Below are positions 1 through 10,487 of a stretch of DNA of 64,000 nt, piece after piece. Each line of letters begins with the position of its first letter. The stretch's first letter is position 1. The translations under genes and the position numbers were made by a program. The DNA comes from Lingula anatina (taxonomy: Eukaryota; Brachiopoda; Lingulata; Lingulida; Lingulidae), in the NCBI RefSeq assembly GCF_001039355.2, contig NW_019775524.1, forward strand, positions 186,001-250,000. The letters are read 5' to 3'. The notes under the pieces were generated by a model that saw only the letters and a program-made list of their open reading frames with translations, was not told the origin of the DNA and made no database searches.

Positions 1-30
1 ACATTTGTTAAAATATGCATGACAACATAC

Positions 31-2807
31 TTTATTTCTTTTCCCTGCTGTAATAAGGTCCACACCCCATTTGGTCCCCTATAGTCTGGTATTGAGGCAG
101 CCTAAGGAAACAAAAATAACAATTTAGTCATTGTAATATGGTTTCTGTGTCATACTTATAGACCCTATGCGTCATATATATAAGAGAAACATATTTTTGT
201 TTCATTACATAGATCAGCAAATTCTGTCTCTTAAAACAACTCACTGTGCTTATGCCAGCTCCAGTGTATATCACAAGGTGTTTGGCTTGTCTAATGGCCT
301 CTGCTAGTTTGTCACACTTTGATTCTAGTTCTTCTGTGGAGTCTTCAATCTGGAAAATAAAATGCTGGATAAGACACAAAAAGCACATCAATCTCAATTT
401 TTAAGTAAGAAATGGATAACCTTATAAAGCCCAAGTGTCACAGTAAGTCTACAAGCAAAAATCTTGAGAAATGATAGTATTAACAAAGACAAAGATAACA
501 AAAAAGAAGTGCATGGATTTCTTTCACATTTAAGGGGACAAACTTCAAAACATCCAATTAAGAATATTTGTTTCACAATAAGTTTTAAAAAAATTTAATT
601 TGAAGTAAAATTTAAAAGCAGGGGTCTGTTGGAAAAATCAAGATAAAAATGTTTACATATATTTATATGATATTTTTTCTTACTTTGATCAATACAGATA
701 TCATGATTCCTGCACATGTTGATTAAAACTTTATAATATAAGACAACGCTTATAGTTAACTATACCAAAAAAGCTGACAATTGTATGCTTTACTTGCATT
801 CACAGTTTTTTTTACCTCCATCAACCTCTCTTTGACCTTGTTCCTGTGTTTTGCTCTTCTCTCCACATCTGCCACAACATCTGGAGACTGCTGTAAAACC
901 TCATCTTCTTCTGGAGTCCTTACACTTTCATCTTTCTTTAATATTTCAGCAATCTTAAATAAAAGCAACATTTAGGTCTCATTCCAATTGTAACTACTGG
1001 TCTACATAGATTGATCAAACTAATATCCTGTCATTGTTTGTTTAAGCATGATATACATAATTAAATATCCCATTTACAGACAACTTCTTGTAATATTCTT
1101 GAGTAATAAATCTGGTAAATGTTATATTTGTACGATCACATTATTACTAAATAAGAGCCTCCCATCAATACCTACAACACTATGGACCACGATGGAAATA
1201 ATTTTTTATTTTCTTGTATTTTCCATATATTTATTTTGTTTTATAGCTATTTATATGTATAAGTTACAGTTGAAATATCTAACAAATCATATCATATCAT
1301 ATCATATCGTATCATATCTTACGACAAACGTAACGTCGGTCAGATGGGTACGTACGGATAAAATTTAGTCCCAAAATATTACATGTCCCTATAATCCCGT
1401 TACCGATAGATACATAAAGGAAAAACTGAAAAAACGTCTTTTTAGATTTAAATACCGATAGATCCGATTTTTTACTGCTGTCCTATATATTTGCGTTCCT
1501 ATAGATACGACGTCCTCATAAACCGACGTCCTTTAAATCCACATACCTATAGATCCACGTATTTTGAGTTCCAAATACCGATAGATCCATTACAGGTATG
1601 CTTTTGCTCAAAATGGTTGGTATACTACTCAGTACATAAAATGCACTTCTTTAAAACGACAGTACACATATTAATCCTTTCAGCAATAAATTATTCTACT
1701 AGATCGTTTTCACACAATACTCAGTGAAAGAACATAAAAAGAACAAAAATGTGTTCTATATTTCACAACGCTTACTGTTCTAGCGTCAGAACACTGTTTA
1801 AAGCGTTCTCAAAATGTAACATTCGAACACGTAAAGTGTTCTGAATTTACATGTAAATGTGTTCTAAACAAAACAAAACAAAAAAAAAATGTGTTCTATA
1901 TTTCACAACGCTCAGTGTTCTGGCGCCAGAACACTGTTTAAAGCGTTCTCAAAATGTAACATTTGCACACTTAAAATGTGTTCTGTTTCATGTTTACGAC
2001 ACGTTCCCGAACTTTAGAGTGTGATAGACGTGTAGACGCGAACGTACTCAGTACATGTATGTCTTGTTTGAACACCTAATAAATATATAAATACATAAAA
2101 AAATGAATGAATGATAAATATCAGGTTGTAATTAAGTCAGATCACTAAGTGGATCAGTATTCGCAGCCAGACTATCACTCGAAAGCCTCATACCTGTATC
2201 ACAAGTTGATATCGGCCTTTTAGCCGATTAGGATGTCAGATAGATGGATCTAGCGGTACCTGGATCTAAAGATACGTGGGTTTATAGGAATCTGTTGGTG
2301 GATCTATCGGAACGTAAATTTAACGAGACGTAAATCTATTGAGACGTGTATGTATAGAGACGTATCTATCGGGACGAATGTTTTATTGGGACGTTTATCT
2401 ATATGGCGGACCCCGGTCAGATTAACGGTGGCCATTTTGGTCCGTCTTTAGTATCGAGTCATATTTGCAATAACCTTTGGAGTCATTCCCAGTTTTTGAA
2501 GTGGGAAACGGGAATTACTTACCCAGTAAGATACTTACATCCATTTAACTGAGATATATTATATTTTTTTTATTCGGGGAAAGACGAACTGGATTTATCT
2601 AATATACTGTAACTTTCTTCAGCAATCAATATTTTGATCAGTATTTTTCTTGCTGTTGAGGAAATGAAAGCACCATTATGTATCTAATTACACACTTACT
2701 TGTTTGGCCCTTGCTTGCAATTCCTCCTTAACCCGGATTCTCTTCTTTTCTTCATATTTCTTTGCATTTCTTGCTGACGTTCTGCCCAGCCGAACTTCCT
2801 CCGCCAT
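31..2807 (-). CDS. SIRT7: SIRT7 sirtuin, 5' four coding exons (partial)
   Basis: NAD+-dependent protein deacylase of the class IV sirtuins; in mammals SIRT7 is nucleolar/nuclear and acts on H3K18ac and Pol I transcription. Exons on the minus strand are 2807-2700 (36 codons, start MAEEVRLGR), 953-798 (52 codons), 349-245 (35 codons) and 101-31 (23 codons plus 2 nt). The N-terminal basic/coiled region matches the SIRT7-specific extension. Exon 3 ends in the NAD-binding YTGAGIST motif and exon 4 begins AASIPDYRGPNGVWTLLQ, as in SIRT7. The start ATG has a good Kozak context (A at -3, G at +4). The remaining catalytic core lies left of base 1. Exon 2 joins exon 3 in frame only with a GC donor (gcaagt, 797-792); the nearby gtaaag donor gives a stop unless a different acceptor is used. 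Intron 1 (954-2699) is full of repeats. Family assignment is strong; the exon 2/3 border is inferred. Confidence 0.9.
1286..1318. repeat. ATCAT pentanucleotide microsatellite
   Basis: Several consecutive atcat units with one interruption (atcgt). It lies inside SIRT7 intron 1. Confidence 0.8.
1380..2410. repeat. Inverted arrays of short degenerate motifs in SIRT7 intron 1
   Basis: The left flank (1380-1590) repeats motifs such as accgatagatcc and cctatagatccacg. The right flank (2230-2410) carries their approximate reverse complements, such as ggatctatcgg, tatcgggacg and attgggacg. The arrays face each other around the TGTTCT-rich repeats. The whole may be a decayed fold-back element or an expanded simple repeat. 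No coding capacity is visible. Confidence 0.5.
1740..1990. repeat. Direct repeat rich in TGTTCT/AGAACA with a perfect palindrome
   Basis: Two copies of a segment that starts gtgttctatatttcacaacg and continues through aaagcgttctcaaaatgtaac (about 1749-1850 and 1891-1985, period about 142 bp). The second copy contains a perfect 22-bp palindrome at 1914-1935 centred on ggcgcc, with TGTTCT and AGAACA arms. The first copy has the same palindrome with a few mismatches. The hexamer TGTTCT, or its complement, recurs many times nearby. Confidence 0.7.
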
Positions 2808-3021
2808 TATTGTTATTAAGCCACAAGGTGAAGGTCGTTTCGCGTGGCTGTATTTTATTTGGATTTTTCCACAAATTAACGATTATATATGTCAAATTAT
2901 TGAACAGTTATGACCAAAATTGAATTGATAACCATATTATATGATGCAATACTTAATGAATGACAAAATTGTAAATATTTTGATTTGCACTAAGCGACTC
3001 AGCTGAGTGTGTTTATCAACG
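2808..3021. promoter_or_regulatory. Presumed bidirectional promoter between SIRT7 and METTL23
   Basis: The two start codons are only 214 bp apart on opposite strands, so both 5'UTRs and core promoters must fit here unless there are upstream non-coding exons. I see no TATA box in a convincing position. Its function is inferred from geometry only. Confidence 0.6.
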
Positions 3022-5070
3022 ATGGCTGACATGTGCGTTGAGCAGTTTGCACAAGAGAAACTTTTTCACTTCCAAGACATCCGCACTAGAGAACAGCTAA
3101 GCGTTAAAATCCCGCAGGTATATCAATAATAGCTTTGTCACTGATGTTTTCATTGTTTATTACTTCAAGTAAACAAATATTTGGGGCTGCTAAGGAGTTA
3201 TTTACGTAAAACAATATCTGCTGGTACATGTACTGTACATGTACATGTACATCATGTGTTAGCACTCCCGTTTACGGTCTTTGATATGTATTATATTTGT
3301 AAATATAGAACCTATCAGAGGCCATTAATAGAAGTAGTAACGCATGGAATTCTGTGCTCCGCCGTGTGCTGAATGCTTGATTCTTTACACTGCAACAGAC
3401 TTGCATTATTACTGTGGTTCATCTTTGTACACTCCTGCACATGCAAGCCTAGCTAGAGATATACCGGCTCATACATGTATCAGAATCATACAAAGAATAT
3501 ATTCTTTTTTAGCCTGTAAATGAATAACAGTTAATGCAATTATTTTTTAATTTTCCGTCAGTTTTTGATCAGTAATATTTCAGGGCACTGATGAACTTTT
3601 AAAATTTTAGGATTTAAAAATTCTGTTTGATGTTTGTGGTATATTTCTCCTCAGGTCTTAGATCCTAGTTATGGCATGTATGTATGGCCCTGTTCTCCAG
3701 TACTTGCACAATATATATGGTTTCACAGAAGCAAGGTGAAAAATAAGTCTGTACTTGAGGTATTTATTTTGTAATCATATTTGTAAAATTTGATTATTTA
3801 TTTACTGCATATTGTGAATGTAGGCCACTGGATTGTACGCCTGTCTAGTACATGTGCATTTTGAAGTCAGCTGTCATGTAAGGAAGAAATTATTCTGTAT
3901 ACCAAGAATAAATATATGTGCAGCATAGATCTACATTTTACTTGTTATATCACACCCACTATAACATTACAGTTAGGTGCAGGGACTGCACTACCTGGAC
4001 TAGTGGCAGCACTGTGTGGAGCAGCAGATGTCACTCTCAGTGACAACAGTGAATTTTCCAATTGTTTAGAAAACTGTGCCAAGAGCAGGGATGCTAATGG
4101 TGCTAAAAATGTCCATATTGTGGGAATTACCTGGGGACAGTTCAGTCCAAGTTTGCTGCAGCTCAAGCAGGTGGATATTGTTCTAGCTTCAGACTGCTTT
4201 TATGATACCAAAGGTAAGTGCTGAAAGATTTATTTATCTGAGTGTATATAAATATACACTTAAGTACTAGTATACACTAGGTTCCTCTGATGATTCCTGG
4301 TTATGGAGTTATATGGTGCAGTATCACTGTAAAGCATATGTTTATGTATGAATCAAAACTCTTCATATCTTACTCATTTTGTCATTTCATAGCACCATTT
4401 CCTTCATCACTACAGTGGAAAAACTTTTCATGACTGGAGATTTTCTCTGCTATGGTATGGCATTTATTACCATCATTTGCCATTATATTTATTTGTTATT
4501 TTATTTTTGCAGATAATGAAAAGGCTTTGCATATTTATTAATGGCTATCAGTCATAGAATACATTTATTTTGTTTTTAAAGAAATTGCCCCTTTGCTTCT
4601 TTAATTAATGTTTGGCATTTTATATAATAGATTTTGAAGATGTTATTGTGACAATGTCATTCCTTATGGAAAGAAATCCTGAAGCCGAAATATGGTGCAC
4701 CTATCAAGAAAGGAGGTACTAGGATATCAGATCAGTAGATTGTATCAAATTAAGTGGATAAAACTGTATATTATTAAGTTATTTATTTATGCATGTGCAT
4801 TGAAACACAAAAATTATTTTGTGGCATTTAAACAATTCTTTAACTGGTTTAACATGGAATCATTTCGAAGGGATCAGTTTTTTAACTAAAACATCTTTGT
4901 TTTGCAGTGCTGATCGCTCCATTGAGCACTTGTTACAAAGATGGCAGCTTGAGTGCACCCACATTCCACTGGGTACCTTTGAAGCTGACAGCCCAGATAT
5001 CGGCCAGTCTGGATTGCCTGGCAACCATACAATACATATGTTAATCCTCAAAAAGACAAAACCAGGATGA
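3022..5070 (+). CDS. METTL23: METTL23-like methyltransferase, complete five-exon gene
   Basis: Seven-beta-strand SAM-dependent methyltransferase of the METTL21/METTL23 group. In mammals METTL23 is reported to interact with GABPA and to methylate histone H3 arginine. Exons are 3022-3117, 3655-3759, 3973-4213, 4631-4715 and 4908-5070, with phases 0, 0, 1 and 2 and GT-AG borders throughout, giving 229 residues and a TGA stop. Exon 2 reads YGMYVWPCSPVLAQYIW. The SAM-binding motif I, LELGAGTALPG, spans the exon 2/3 border (about residues 66-76). The post-I acidic region is TLSDN, and motif II/III is DIVLASDCFYD. Exon 4 (DFEDVIVTM, EIWCTYQER) and the C-terminus (HIPLGTFEAD, SGLPGNHTIHMLIL) follow the METTL23 pattern. 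The protein is somewhat longer than the human one (190 aa), mainly at the N-terminus. The start has a strong Kozak context (A at -3, G at +4) and lies head-to-head with SIRT7. Confidence 0.92.
3226..3252. repeat. GTACAT short tandem repeat in METTL23 intron 1
   Basis: Runs of gtacat around 3226-3252, self-complementary at short scale. Confidence 0.7.
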
Positions 5071-5441
5071 TTGTAGATCCATAGGATATTGGATCAGCAC
5101 CAAATCTGATGGAAATTATGTACAGTCAAGCAGTAGAGGAGACTGAGACTGTCCAAAGGCTTCTTGTAAAATCCAAGCAAAATTGCGTGGATTGAGCTCA
5201 TTTAAACAGCATAGAGAAGAGTGAATAGGAGTATTTAAGTGGTCCATCCTTGCATCTGTCAACAACACAAGCCAGTATTTATGTGACATAAAAATAATGT
5301 TGTTATGTTCAGTGTCATAAAGTGAACAGATTGCAGCTGAGGAGACATTTCAGCAGAATGCAATTAATGTCTGATACTGACAGGTAATCCTAGCATGCAA
5401 TTACTGAATAGAGCCACTTTACACTTGGGAGTGGAGCCAAA

Positions 5442-5703
5442 GAACGCATTCAGAACAGATGTCCCGAGGACTAACTGATCCACCGACTAAATATGACCAA
5501 CCCCACTTAAAAAGTGATGTGCTAATCCCCTAATGGTCTGCTAATCCCCGCCTCCACACCCATTGTAATGTGAATATTTGCAAATCCATTTAATGGTGCT
5601 TGTAGAGGAGGGAAGACCATCAGGGAATTAGCAGCATCACTATTTAAGTCATATTTAGTTGTCGGATCAGTTAGTCTGCGGATCATCTGTTCTGAGTACG
5701 CTC
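5442..5703. mobile_element. 262-bp MITE with about 50-bp terminal inverted repeats
   Basis: The left end (gaacgcattcagaacagatg) and the right end, read in reverse (gagcgtactcagaacagatg), match and continue through gactaactgatcc to ctaaatatgac. The element is flanked by the 3-bp A/T sequence AAA on both sides (5439-5441 and 5704-5706). Terminal style and 3-bp A/T target duplication resemble PIF/Harbinger-derived MITEs. It has no coding capacity and lies 370 bp downstream of METTL23. Confidence 0.8.
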
Positions 5704-7948
5704 AAAGGTGATCAGGGTCACTTTGGAGCTGATGTAAAGGATTTAGCTTGGACAAGAAGAAGCTAATTTGTTGAAAAAATTGACACTTTTTTGTCTTGTC
5801 TTTCAGAATGGCAAATTGTGCTAATATGTCTAGGCCTGGGTATTTTTCCTGAAAAAGCAGATTTTTGTTACCCCCTTATCTGAACCAGCTTGAGAACTAG
5901 CATAGCATCTAGATCAAATGATTCAGAGCAGTCCTCACATGGTCGGTTCTTTCAAGGAAAATTTAAATTTACAATCACATTTATGATGACTGTATTAAAG
6001 ACATATACAGGGGTTTTGGTCTGGTTTAACTGTCAGATTTCTATGCATTAGCATTATGCAGATTCTTTATGGGAATCTTTATTGGCTAATGGACTTGATG
6101 ATGAATTTGCCTAGTATTTTAACATATTTCAAGTTGTCTACATCACCCTATCGAATTACAAAGACAAAATGACTTGTTAGAATTCATCTTTAGACCACAT
6201 GTATATGCATGACTACAGCTACTACTTGCCGTTTTTGTATTTTTGCTGATAGTTTTAAAGTTAATGTCTCTGTTATCATATACTGTAAACTTCAAATAGT
6301 TTGAAAATAACTGAAGTGTTTAGGTAGCTGGGTAAAGACGGCTTATTTGTTGATTTTCTGTTTGATTACAAAGATGTATGTCAGGAGTGAAAAACTTGGC
6401 CATGCCCAGTAGCACCTTTGAAGTTTGTTTAAAAAGCAAAATGTATTTTTGCAGATAACCCCATTTAATAAAAGCTGAATGTTTGTATATTCAGGATAAA
6501 ACGTATCATCCTTTTGATAAGGAAAAAGGATCAAGGGACGGAATGTGTTTTTCATATGTTGGAACACTTGAAAGTACGCTTGAATATTCGTAGTTTTATT
6601 ATTGATTGATAATTGGGTGCGTGTGTGGGGATGTGTGGGGGGTTGGGTAGTTTTACATCTTTTATAGCTTCTTATCAATTACAGTGTTTGCCCTTCAACT
6701 GTAAACGTTTGGGAATGACGTGAACATGCACGTGTTCCAGTACTGGTTTGTAGTAAAGAAGGTTATTGATTGATTAAATAATGTGGCATTTTACAGGAGT
6801 AACGCATTTTCAATATTAGTCAATCCCATATGGATGGTTTATGGTCATACATGTAGGAGGTCAATGGTCTTCATTTTGTGTTTGTAGGGTGAAACGCAAA
6901 ACGGAGAAAAATAACATTAATCATCACTATAAGCAAGACTCTTGATGACGTTGCCATTTGTCCATAACTATTGGAAATTCAAATAACTCGATTGAAATGT
7001 TTTCAAACCTTTTTCTAGGAAATATGATTTCGTGTCACCTTTCCTTAAAACTAAATAAGACCCAAATCAATATATTGGATCTGGGTTGAAAAGGAATAGT
7101 TTAATTCGCTGCATGATGCTTCTTTATTTTCCAATTCCTCAAGATGATTCAAAATGACTTTTGAGCTCCTGTGTGTGAGAGTATACTCTTTTGGCTCCTG
7201 CAGACACGAGATAAATAGTCCACCTGGGAATACGCCAGGCATGGCCAGGGATAGAATTTAGCAGAAGATTGGGGAAAATAAAGGTGTAGATTTGGTGTGG
7301 AACAGCGTCGAACTCATTTTGTTTCTTCGGAGTCAGAAATACTGTTGGGCTACTTGTCATTGGAAGTGCTACATTTACTCATAGAAAGGGCTAAAATGTT
7401 CATTAAATGTTCATTTATAGATCTGTTATGACAAATAATACGAAAGAATACTTCTCTCATTATAGAAAAGAGGATTTCACAAACGTCTGCAGACGCGGCC
7501 CCGAAAACGTCGAAATGATAGTTATGGTCGACGGGTAAAATTTACAGTAGCCAGATATTCTGTCCTATTCTTCATAAATTTCCGTCACTTTTTTTTACTC
7601 GACAGAAGAAACATTATAGTGACTGAGAGCAAGAAATAATGATGCACAGCTCATGTTACACCTTAATTTAATTTGGCCTACTGGTGGAACTGGTTTAGAA
7701 TTCCAGGAGTAAAGTAAACAAAAAGAAACCCAATTTAAATACACAAGAAGCCAAAATCTTGGTTAAGTAGATATAGTCTGTCTAGCAATCGGATAAAAAC
7801 CTCATCGTAACTTGGCTATGCTAAGAACTAAGTAATTAAATCATTTAGCCGGGAATAGCTGTGCGATTAAGTATACAGTATCTCCCGCATAACATCTGAC
7901 GTCCCACCAGCTGTGTATTGTTCCACTCAACTTTTGGGTGTTAACTTT
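5704..7948. other. No gene seen (METTL23 downstream region)
   Basis: AT-rich sequence with short, uninformative open frames on both strands. I recognised no exon with flanking splice sites and no transposon. Confidence 0.5.
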
Positions 7949-8144
7949 GAGCCCATTCAGAGTAGAAGATCCGAGGATTTCTGATCCACGGATTAAATAT
8001 GGCGGACCCTACATGAAAGAAGAGCCGACTAATCCGCTGATGGTCTCCCCGCCTCCACACGCCCCGTCCTTGCAGGGGTCTAGCAATTAAACATCAGTGA
8101 TTCAATCTGTTCAATGGCGCGTGTGGAGGCGTCTGAATGAGCTC
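7949..8144. mobile_element. 196-bp MITE, related to the one at 5442
   Basis: The left end gagcccattcagagtagaag and the right end read in reverse (gagctcattcagacg) pair up. TTT flanks both ends (7946-7948 and 8145-8147). Internal cgcctccacacgcc pairs with ggcgcgtgtggaggcg. It shares the left-end pattern (gatccacggattaaatatggc) with the other elements of this family in the window. The right TIR is shortened. Confidence 0.7.
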
Positions 8145-8167
8145 TTTGTTTTTAAACCAAAAGCAGG

Positions 8168-8425
8168 CACTGTAACCAACATAGATGGGTCCAGTCTTGA
8201 ATACACTATGCCATGACATATTATACATAACCTTTAGCCTTTAGAGTCTATAGTCGTTACAGCCAGGTATAACCGACAGAGATGGGCCCAGTCTTTAATA
8301 GCCTATAGGCCTCAGATATGACATTGGTGTGACATTAGTACGTGTGATTCAAACCCTTGAGCCTATATTGCCAGGTAACCAACAGAAATGGGTTCAGTCT
8401 TGAATAGGCTATACACGATGTCATC
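8168..8425. repeat. Three degenerate tandem units of about 100 bp
   Basis: Units begin near 8170, 8265 and 8370 with variants of ccaacagaatgggtccagtc, followed by ttgaata and a tail with atgacat. They are clearly related but diverged and have no coding potential. Confidence 0.65.
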
Positions 8426-9614
8426 ACATATGATACAAACAATTTAGAAGTTTCACCATGAAGTTTTTGTTCTATATACATTAGCGATCGTTAAAAAAAC
8501 TGAGAGTAAAACAAAAGATGGTACATTACATATACTTCACCGACACGAAGACCGTATGGTTATTTTGTTATCCCATTTGTTGGAAATATTTGCCCCCTCG
8601 GAATAGAAAAACCATGCCCTTGGCTATATTAAGCAATGCCCGGCGATTTTGGAGTAGTAACGTCTTTTTAAAACTAAAGCTGGCAAGAGTAGAAGGCTAG
8701 AAAAAGCACGTCGTAAAAACATGGTTCTAGCCAAGGTAAACCATATGGAATTACTTAACACATTCATTGGTGGCCATGAAAATCATGTTTCAGGTTTTCT
8801 GGTATATTGATGCGTTATAACAGGGTGTATGCTTGTAGTAGTGCGTGTGCACCACTACGTTTGCCGCATGTGCCATAATATTATTGTCAATGTCACATTC
8901 GTTTCTAATCTCTTTAATAAAACTGCAAGAGGAAAGGCAGTGGCAGCGATACATTAAATTTATTAAATACCCTCGTCTTGACCTTTGAAAAAACTGCCGA
9001 GGACGGCCGTTGAAAGAGATATGTGTTGGCAGACTACTCGGTTTCTGGCAAAACCTCAGAGGTGACTTGACCTTTTTTTACTGACGCAGGCTTTTACCTG
9101 ACAAACTCAACAGCACTGCTGCTTTGATTAGAAAAGCAGGACCCAGACAGCTCAAAAGGCCACACACCACTGTCTCAAACAGCTTGTGTTATCTTTCGCG
9201 AAAGCACCGTGTGCACGTCTGAATCCTCACACAGTCCAATGAAAAGATACAGCTACATGTATGAGTAATGGCGTAACCCTTGCTAGAGACTGTGTATGGA
9301 ATCGCGGTCAAAGATAATAACTTGGAAAATGAACTATATCTCTCTTATTAAGAACAGAAATTGCGTGCCGCTTGTTAAAATAATAGCACATTAATGAATG
9401 CCTTTTCATTTGAGTAACTATAATTATGAAAACAACTTGCGGGAAATGGTTTGAGAAACATTTAAGAGACTTTATTGTTTGTGTAGCTGGGACTTCAAAG
9501 GAAGGAAGACAACGTGGACACGATAACTGCATTTTACGTTTCAGTATATGGCTTTGAGAGAAAAAACACCATTTGACGATATTACAACAGATCATTAAGT
9601 GCAGTTATTCCCAA

Positions 9615-9875
9615 TGTCTTAACGATTCTAATTAATGTCAATAATTAAAGCCGATGTTTTGGCTCTGTCTGTCCAAAGGAAGGTGATACTTTTGCTTCAT
9701 TTAAGTGTAGCATATTCGAAGAAATCACAACAAAACAAAGTTCTATCATATTCACTGGCTTAATGGCTTGAGCAATTTTAACTAATGTCTACAATCGAAA
9801 TTGGTGTCCGGACCGCATTCGTCCTAAAGAAGGTGATATAATTTGAATCTTTTAAGTGCAGCATACTGTACTTAA
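9615..9875. repeat. Two degenerate direct repeats, period about 155 bp
   Basis: Copies at about 9620-9716 and 9778-9873 share taattaatgtc, gtcctaaagaaggtgata-like and tttaagtgcagcatact-like blocks in the same order. They are old and non-coding. Confidence 0.6.
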
Positions 9876-10436
9876 CGTTCTCCCTGTGTGCGATATGGTC
9901 CATTACTGCAATCATTAATGGCATTATGACCCGTAAAAAGAAAGCAGGATTTAGCATAGAGAAGCTATGATGATATTACCAACTGTGAAGATGCTATTAG
10001 ATGTGAAAAAAAAAACAACCGTACCTTTGTTTGTGAACGTGTGTGTCGGACGCAAAACAGTTTTATAAAATGCCAATGGCTTTTGTCACATGAAAAGTGG
10101 TTCCTAATTCTGAATAGGATTTTGTCTCATTTAAAATTGAACGTTATTCAGCTTCTTCGTTGGTTCTTTGATACACAGGGCGTGAATTAATGACCTTCTC
10201 ATATCTCCCATCCTTTAAGTGAGGAGTATTTATACAGCTTAATGGTCATCGATCATTGGCAGCGTCGAGGCACCTTACCCAGGGCACCGTAAACGCTTCA
10301 TGAGACACGTTCGTTTATGTGCAGAATATACTAGTAGATGGTTCTTTGTCGACAAAGCCGTTGGTCCTCAATAAAGATGAAAATAAATAAATAAATAAAT
10401 AAAAAGGATTTTAGAATAGGCACATTGAGTAGTAAA

Positions 10437-10438
<2 letters not shown>

Positions 10439-10485
<47 letters not shown>
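10439..10485. repeat. (AT)n microsatellite
   Basis: About 46 bp of uninterrupted AT dinucleotide. Confidence 0.95.
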
Positions 10486-10487
<2 letters not shown>

